From Anaerolineae bacterium CG2_30_64_16 (GTDB lineage: Bacteria; Chloroflexota; Anaerolineae; CG2-30-64-16), in NCBI GenBank assembly GCA_001871755.1, contig MNXL01000262.1, positions 1 to 8,791 of the forward strand: 8,791 nucleotides of DNA, given 5' to 3'. Positions 5,311 to 8,791 of the stretch are shown piece after piece. A program made the position numbers and the translations under genes. How positions within the stretch are numbered: position 1 is the stretch's first letter; each line of letters starts with the position of its first letter. Under the pieces are notes generated by a model. It saw only the letters and a program-made list of their open reading frames with translations, did no database searches and had not been told where the DNA came from.

Positions 5311-6558
5311 ATGAGGACTGATCCTGGCAGGAAGCGACTGAATCCGATTTGGAGGGCGACCGCGTGGGTCGTGCTTGCGCTGTTCGTCGCGGCTGCAGGC
5401 ACGCTGCCCGTCAGCGCGTTCACGCCCGAAGACGCGCAGACACCGGCTCAGCGCTTCGAGGGCTATCTGAAGGCCCAAGGCCCCGACCCTTCGACAGGCT
5501 CAGGACGCGGCAAATGGCTGATCGGCGATTTCGGCGTCCTGGTCGACCAGGAGACCGTGATCAACCAAAAACGCGGGCCAGCCACGGTCGGCGCCTGGCT
5601 CATCGTCTGGGTAAGCTCCACCGCCCGCGCCGGGCTGCACGCCGACCTGATCTACGTCGATCGGCCGGCCGGCCAAACCGGGCCAACGGTGCAGTTTACG
5701 GACCGGCTCAACAAAAAGATCGACCCCCCCAACGCAGAGAGTAACGCAGTGTGGGTGATTGGTCAGACGATGGTTCTGATCACCCCCGCCACAGTGGTCA
5801 TCGGCGATCCGCAGGTCGATGACCTGGTCTGGGTGATGGCAGAACAGAAGGGCACGGACCTGTGGGCCATCAGCGTGGAAGAAGTGGATCGGACCGTTGA
5901 TGCCGTTCCCGTGGAGTTCGAGGGGGTCATAGAGCAGATCGGTGTCACCACGTGGCAAATCGCCGGCTGGCAAGTCCTGATCGAAGACGATACTGAGATC
6001 ATCGGGGACGCGGCCGTGGGCAAGTCCGCCGAGGTCAAGGCGCTGCAGGCAAAGGCTGATTCGACGCTAACCGGCCGGACCATCCGCGTCCTGGACCAGG
6101 GGGATGAGCTCACCCTGGGCGCCATGGTGGCGTCCATTTTACCTGCAGAGGCAGGCGCAACCGTGTGGGACGTATGGATTTTCGCCGAAGAACCCGGCGC
6201 CTACCCGACCCCGACTACGCTCTACGTGAACGGCAACACGCTGGTGGACGAGAGCCGGGCTGTCGCAAAGGCCGGCCAGTGGGCCGAAGTGCGAGGACTG
6301 TCCGTCGGCCAGGATGAGTACAAAGCCGACATGATTCGGCTTGAAGAACCCGTGCCGGTGACCATCGCCGGTGACGCCGAGCTGGCTTCCGCCGCGACCG
6401 CCCAGGGAATGTGGTGGCGGATCGGCGGGCAGCTCGTATGGGTGCCGCGGCAGGTGGCGCCCACGATCGATCCCGAGCGTAAGGAGGGCGCGGCGGTCCA
6501 GGGTGTCCTGTTGGGCAACGGCGTCGTGTGGGCCAGGCAATTGCAGGTTTCGAAGTAA
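5311..6558 (+). CDS. Secreted protein with five DUF5666-like repeats
   Basis: This 415-residue protein has a clear export signal: a basic N-terminus (RTDPGRKRLNPIWR), a hydrophobic core (VVLALFVAAAGTLPV) and a likely cleavage after SA at 36. The mature part is a string of beta-rich repeats at about 49-116, 127-192, 202-261, 268-344 and 351-412. They share the W-x-I/V-x-G, T-x-I/V-x-G and VG-x-x-V features of the repeats in the membrane protein upstream; the third is the clearest (FEGVIEQI...WQIAGWQVLI...TEIIGDAAVG). No catalytic motif is visible. PSTGSGRG (60-67), in a loop of the first repeat, derives from a dispersed DNA repeat. The start has a weak site (GAGAAG, 5301-5306). The gene follows the anti-sigma candidate by 58 bp, so the two repeat proteins may interact outside the cell or assemble in the envelope; this is inference. 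Confidence 0.8.
   Translation: MRTDPGRKRLNPIWRATAWVVLALFVAAAGTLPVSAFTPEDAQTPAQRFEGYLKAQGPDPSTGSGRGKWLIGDFGVLVDQETVINQKRGPATVGAWLIVWVSSTARAGLHADLIYVDRPAGQTGPTVQFTDRLNKKIDPPNAESNAVWVIGQTMVLITPATVVIGDPQVDDLVWVMAEQKGTDLWAISVEEVDRTVDAVPVEFEGVIEQIGVTTWQIAGWQVLIEDDTEIIGDAAVGKSAEVKALQAKADSTLTGRTIRVLDQGDELTLGAMVASILPAEAGATVWDVWIFAEEPGAYPTPTTLYVNGNTLVDESRAVAKAGQWAEVRGLSVGQDEYKADMIRLEEPVPVTIAGDAELASAATAQGMWWRIGGQLVWVPRQVAPTIDPERKEGAAVQGVLLGNGVVWARQLQVSK
5487..5506. repeat. Short dispersed repeat inside a coding region
   Basis: CCCTTCGACAGGCTCAGGAC lies within the secreted DUF5666-like gene and is translated as part of PSTGSG. It matches the leader copy at 1855-1874 and a repeat type common in environmental bacterial genomes. 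Its place between two beta strands of the first repeat suggests a tolerated in-frame insertion. Confidence 0.55.
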
Positions 6559-6569
6559 AGCGTGTGAGT

Positions 6570-6657
6570 GCCTAACCCCCGAAATTCTTGTTTTTTGTGC
6601 AAGGATTTTGGGAGTGGCGGCTGTCGTCTTTTGGGTTCCGGCTTGTCCGGGTTAGGA
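6570..6657 (+). repeat. MITE-like element, copy 2 (terminal inverted repeats CCTAACCC)
   Basis: This element starts GCCTAACCC and ends GGGTTAGGA, so its tips are inverted copies of each other over 8 bp. It is in the opposite orientation to copy 1 and shares both ends with it. An internal hairpin pairs AAATTCTTG (6582-6590) with CAAGGATTT (6600-6608), with one G-T pair, around a 9-base loop. It fills nearly the whole gap between the two secreted-protein genes: 11 bases separate it from the preceding stop codon and 8 bases from the next start codon. It has no coding capacity and no clear target-site duplication. Confidence 0.72.
6654..6657 (+). promoter_or_regulatory. Ribosome-binding site supplied by the element tip
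   Basis: AGGA at the very end of the terminal inverted repeat is followed by eight bases and the GTG at 6666. It supports that start over the longer open frame beginning TTG at 6588, which would lie inside the element's hairpin and put 26 extra residues before the signal peptide. Confidence 0.55.
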
Positions 6658-6665
6658 AACAAACG

Positions 6666-7856
6666 GTGGCGAACAAACGGGCGCGCAGGCTGCTGAGACC
6701 GTGGAGCGGTGTGCTGGCCATCGTGTGGCTGGCAGCGGCTCTGGCTGTCCCGCGCCCACCAGCGGTCCTTGCAGGCACGACGACGCTGCCCTGGAGCACA
6801 CCGACGACCGTGGCTGATCAGATGACACATGCCGCCCGGCCAGCGCTCGCCTACACCGCGGACGGGGTCGCTCATGCCGTGTGGGAATCCAACGGGGCCG
6901 TGCTGTATGCGTCACGCCGCGCTGGCGAGGGCTGGACCCAACCCCAACGCCTGGCTGCGGGCGTGGCCCCCGCGCTGGCAGTGGATGCTCAGGGCGAGTT
7001 ACATGTGATGTTCTCGAACCAGTTCTTTGGCGATTTCGAGATCTATCACATCCATACAGACAAAGGTGAATGGACCCTGCCGGTCAAGGTCTCCCGCACC
7101 CTCGGTTATTCTGCCCAGCCCAGCCTCACCGTAGCGCCGGATGGCACTCTGCACGCGGCCTGGATGGACAATGCCCCAGGCTATTGGGTGATCTACTACG
7201 GCGCCCTGCTCGGCGACTTCTGGACCAGCCAGCCGGTGCCCAACGCACGCGGGCAGGCCCCCACCATCGCCGCGGCGCCAAACGGCACGATTTACCTGGC
7301 CTGGCAAGATCGCGTCGTGACCGACAGTGAACCGGGCACCTATGAGATTCTGCTCAGCGAGATGTCCGACAAACAGTGGTCCCTCCCCATCAACATCTCG
7401 GATGTCCCACAGATCGACTCTTTGGGCGCGCACCTGGCGATGACCGCCGATGGTCTGGCGCATCTCACCTGGGTGGATCAGGGGCGGCGTGTCCGCTACG
7501 GCTACGGCGAGGGCGGCTATTGGGCGCTTCCCCAGACCGTGTGGCAGACGGCCAGCAGCGTGCGCGGCCCGCGCATCCTGACGGAACAAGGCAGCCTGCT
7601 ACACATCGCCTGGGACGAAGGGCAAATCTTGCGGGTGACAACCGCGGTGGCCGGCGCGTCGACGTGGTCCAAGGGCGAACTCATCCCGGCGACAGCAGGC
7701 AGCCTCAAGGACGTGACGCTCACCCTGCTGCCTGCGGGCGGCATGGCCGTCGGCTGGGTCCAGGCGACCGGCCCCAACAACTACGGTGTCTACGAAAGCC
7801 AACAGGCTTCCGCTTTTGTCTGGCGTGCCTGGCTGCCCACTCTGTGGGTTAGATAG
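6666..7856 (+). CDS. Secreted seven-bladed beta-propeller-like protein (sialidase/BNR-like repeats)
   Basis: From the GTG at 6666 the protein has 396 residues. It begins with a signal peptide: basic MANKRARRLLR, a hydrophobic core SGVLAIVWLAAALAV and likely cleavage near VLA-G at 36-37. The rest is seven units of about 45-50 residues with the pattern P-x-hydrophobic-x-x-x-x-DG-x-x-H-x-x-W, then Y/I strands and a closing W. They start near 56, 100, 148, 196, 252, 299 and 346. This is the layout of sialidase-like or FG-GAP-like propellers, but I see no catalytic Arg triad or Asp-box series (S-x-D-x-G-x-T-W), so enzyme activity is doubtful. Binding of a glycan or protein at the surface is more likely. 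The C-terminus VWRAWLPTLWVR resembles the Y/F-L-P-hydrophobic tails of Chloroflexota exported proteins. The gene follows another exported protein and probably shares its transcript. Confidence 0.78.
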   Translation: MANKRARRLLRPWSGVLAIVWLAAALAVPRPPAVLAGTTTLPWSTPTTVADQMTHAARPALAYTADGVAHAVWESNGAVLYASRRAGEGWTQPQRLAAGVAPALAVDAQGELHVMFSNQFFGDFEIYHIHTDKGEWTLPVKVSRTLGYSAQPSLTVAPDGTLHAAWMDNAPGYWVIYYGALLGDFWTSQPVPNARGQAPTIAAAPNGTIYLAWQDRVVTDSEPGTYEILLSEMSDKQWSLPINISDVPQIDSLGAHLAMTADGLAHLTWVDQGRRVRYGYGEGGYWALPQTVWQTASSVRGPRILTEQGSLLHIAWDEGQILRVTTAVAGASTWSKGELIPATAGSLKDVTLTLLPAGGMAVGWVQATGPNNYGVYESQQASAFVWRAWLPTLWVR

Positions 7857-7922
7857 CTGTACCCGCATCCATTGCAGACGGACGCTCACGCGCTGCTACG
7901 ACATGCCCTTACTGAGGCACAC

Positions 7923-8678
7923 ATGGCTGAAGCGGTACTGCTCGGCACAGCGCGCGCTCTCCCCACGCCGGATCAAGAAAACACCTACATAGCCCTGGTG
8001 GGCACAGAACACATCGAACTGATCGATTGCGCTGGTTCTCCCTACCGGCAACTGCTCATTGCCGGCCTCGACCCCAACCGGCTGGACAGCGTGATCTTGA
8101 CCCATTTCCACCCGGATCACGTCTATGGCCTGCCGGCCCTGATCCTGTCCCTGTGGCTGGCCGGCCGCCGGTCCCCGCTGGAGTTCTACGCCACAGCCGA
8201 CACGATCGCGTACAGCCGGGCGCTCCTTGCCCTGTTCCATCCCGAACAATGGCCGGCCATGTTCACACTCGACTATCACGTCATCGCCATGGAACCGGGT
8301 TGCCGCGTATTGACCAACTCTGACTTCGAGATCACGGCCGCGCCGGTCCAACACATTGTGCCCACGATCGGCCTGCGCGTGCTCAACCGGATATCTGGCG
8401 CCGTGCTTGCCTACTCCGCCGACACCGAACCTTGTCCGAACCTCCGGCGTCTGGCCACCCACGCACATCTGCTGATCCACGAAGCGACCGGGGCCAGGAA
8501 GGGGCATTCGTCAGCGGCCCAGGCCGGCCAGCTTGCCCAAGAGGTCGGCGCACAAAAGCTGGTGCTGGTGCACTACGATGCCCGCGAAACGCCGCCGGCA
8601 GTCTTGGAGCAGGAAGCGCGCCGCGCCTTCACCGGCCCTGTGGTGGCCGGCCGCGACCTGGACCGCTTCGTCTGGTGA
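7923..8678 (+). CDS. Metallo-beta-lactamase-fold hydrolase, ribonuclease Z-like
   Basis: This 251-residue cytoplasmic protein has a two-metal hydrolase core. It includes IDC (34-36), HFHPDH (61-66) with the usual His, His, Asp, His ligands, then His144 in VQHIVPTIGLRV, Asp167 in YSADTEPC, HEAT (186-189), GHSS with His195 and His217 in VLVHYD. Both the spacing and the HEAT and GHSSAAQAG motifs match the RNase Z / arylsulfatase-like branch. At 251 residues it is shorter than the roughly 310 of bacterial RNase Z and seems to lack the long exosite arm that grips tRNA, so tRNA 3'-end processing is not assured; a small-molecule ester or phosphodiester substrate is possible. The ATG at 7923 is chosen because GAGG (7914-7917) lies five bases before it. 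The TTG at 7872 would add an unconserved 17 residues. It follows the propeller gene by 66 bp. Confidence 0.9.
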   Translation: MAEAVLLGTARALPTPDQENTYIALVGTEHIELIDCAGSPYRQLLIAGLDPNRLDSVILTHFHPDHVYGLPALILSLWLAGRRSPLEFYATADTIAYSRALLALFHPEQWPAMFTLDYHVIAMEPGCRVLTNSDFEITAAPVQHIVPTIGLRVLNRISGAVLAYSADTEPCPNLRRLATHAHLLIHEATGARKGHSSAAQAGQLAQEVGAQKLVLVHYDARETPPAVLEQEARRAFTGPVVAGRDLDRFVW

Positions 8679-8723
8679 GACTGCCGGGTTGCAATTTTCG
8701 TATCCTCTCAATAGTCCGGGGCA

Positions 8724-8781
8724 GCTCAAGGCGGATCCGTGATCCGCCGCTCGCCCGCCGAGTCACGGACTCGGCTTGAGC
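8724..8781. repeat. Nested palindrome with two perfect hairpins, possible terminator or dispersed element
   Basis: Outer arms GCTCAA (8724-8729) and TTGAGC (8776-8781) enclose two perfect 8-bp hairpins. These are GGCGGATC-CGT-GATCCGCC (8730-8748) and GCCGAGTC-ACG-GACTCGGC (8757-8775), separated by 8 bases. The two halves are also imperfect inverted copies of each other. It lies about 45 bases after the hydrolase stop codon and could end transcription in either direction, but no T tract follows, so a factor-independent terminator of the classic form is unlikely. Confidence 0.7.
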
Positions 8782-8791
8782 AGATTTGTCC

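Noticed and set aside
6588..6665. Upstream TTG start for the propeller gene
   Set aside because: It lies inside the hairpin of the repeat element and would bury the signal peptide behind 26 residues; the GTG at 6666 has AGGA at suitable spacing.
8724..8781. tRNA gene, because of the cloverleaf-like arrangement
   Set aside because: Loops are only three bases long, there is no anticodon or T-loop sequence and no acceptor end.

Overview
This GC-rich bacterial window most resembles a member of the Chloroflexota (Anaerolineae or Caldilineae type). The assignment is inferred from gene content, not from a marker gene. The signs are an ECF sigma factor overlapping a membrane protein with a DUF5667-like N-terminus, DUF5666-like beta repeats, long Thr/Pro linkers, a secreted protein ending in a W/Y-L-P tail, and short dispersed palindromes.

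Layout. At the left, a small glycogen-binding (CBM48/isoamylase-early-set) protein lies on the + strand (85-384). It is convergent with a class U-like Sir2 NAD-dependent deacetylase on the - strand (588-1346). The region upstream of the sirtuin (1411-1591) holds six short palindromes of the ATTCCC-N8-GGGAAT type. A good sigma70-type promoter on the + strand (1667-1695) is followed by a roughly 100-bp element with terminal inverted repeats, then a structured leader, then a run of six + strand genes. These are a CDP-alcohol phosphatidyltransferase (1950-2534), an ECF sigma factor (2557-3174), a membrane protein overlapping it by 4 bp that is the likely anti-sigma factor (3171-5252), a secreted five-repeat DUF5666-like protein (5311-6558), a secreted seven-bladed beta-propeller-like protein (6666-7856), and a metallo-beta-lactamase-fold hydrolase (7923-8678). 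The window ends in a nested palindrome that could fold as a branched structure (8724-8781).

How the genes may work together. The ATGA overlap between the sigma factor and the membrane protein strongly suggests a translationally coupled sigma/anti-sigma pair. The outer part of the anti-sigma candidate carries four DUF5666-like repeats on Thr/Pro linkers. The next gene encodes an exported protein built of the same kind of repeat, followed by an exported propeller. I infer a cell-envelope sensing or envelope-building module. The lipid head-group transferase in front fits a membrane theme, but the link is circumstantial. No signal or target is visible.

The least explained features are non-coding. 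A second copy of the terminal-inverted-repeat element fills the gap at 6570-6657 in the opposite orientation and appears to supply the ribosome-binding site of the propeller gene. The leader of the phosphatidyltransferase gene has mutually exclusive pairings that could mask or free its ribosome-binding site. The terminal palindrome shows internally compensated differences between its two hairpins. I see no tRNA, rRNA, CRISPR array, transposase or phage gene.
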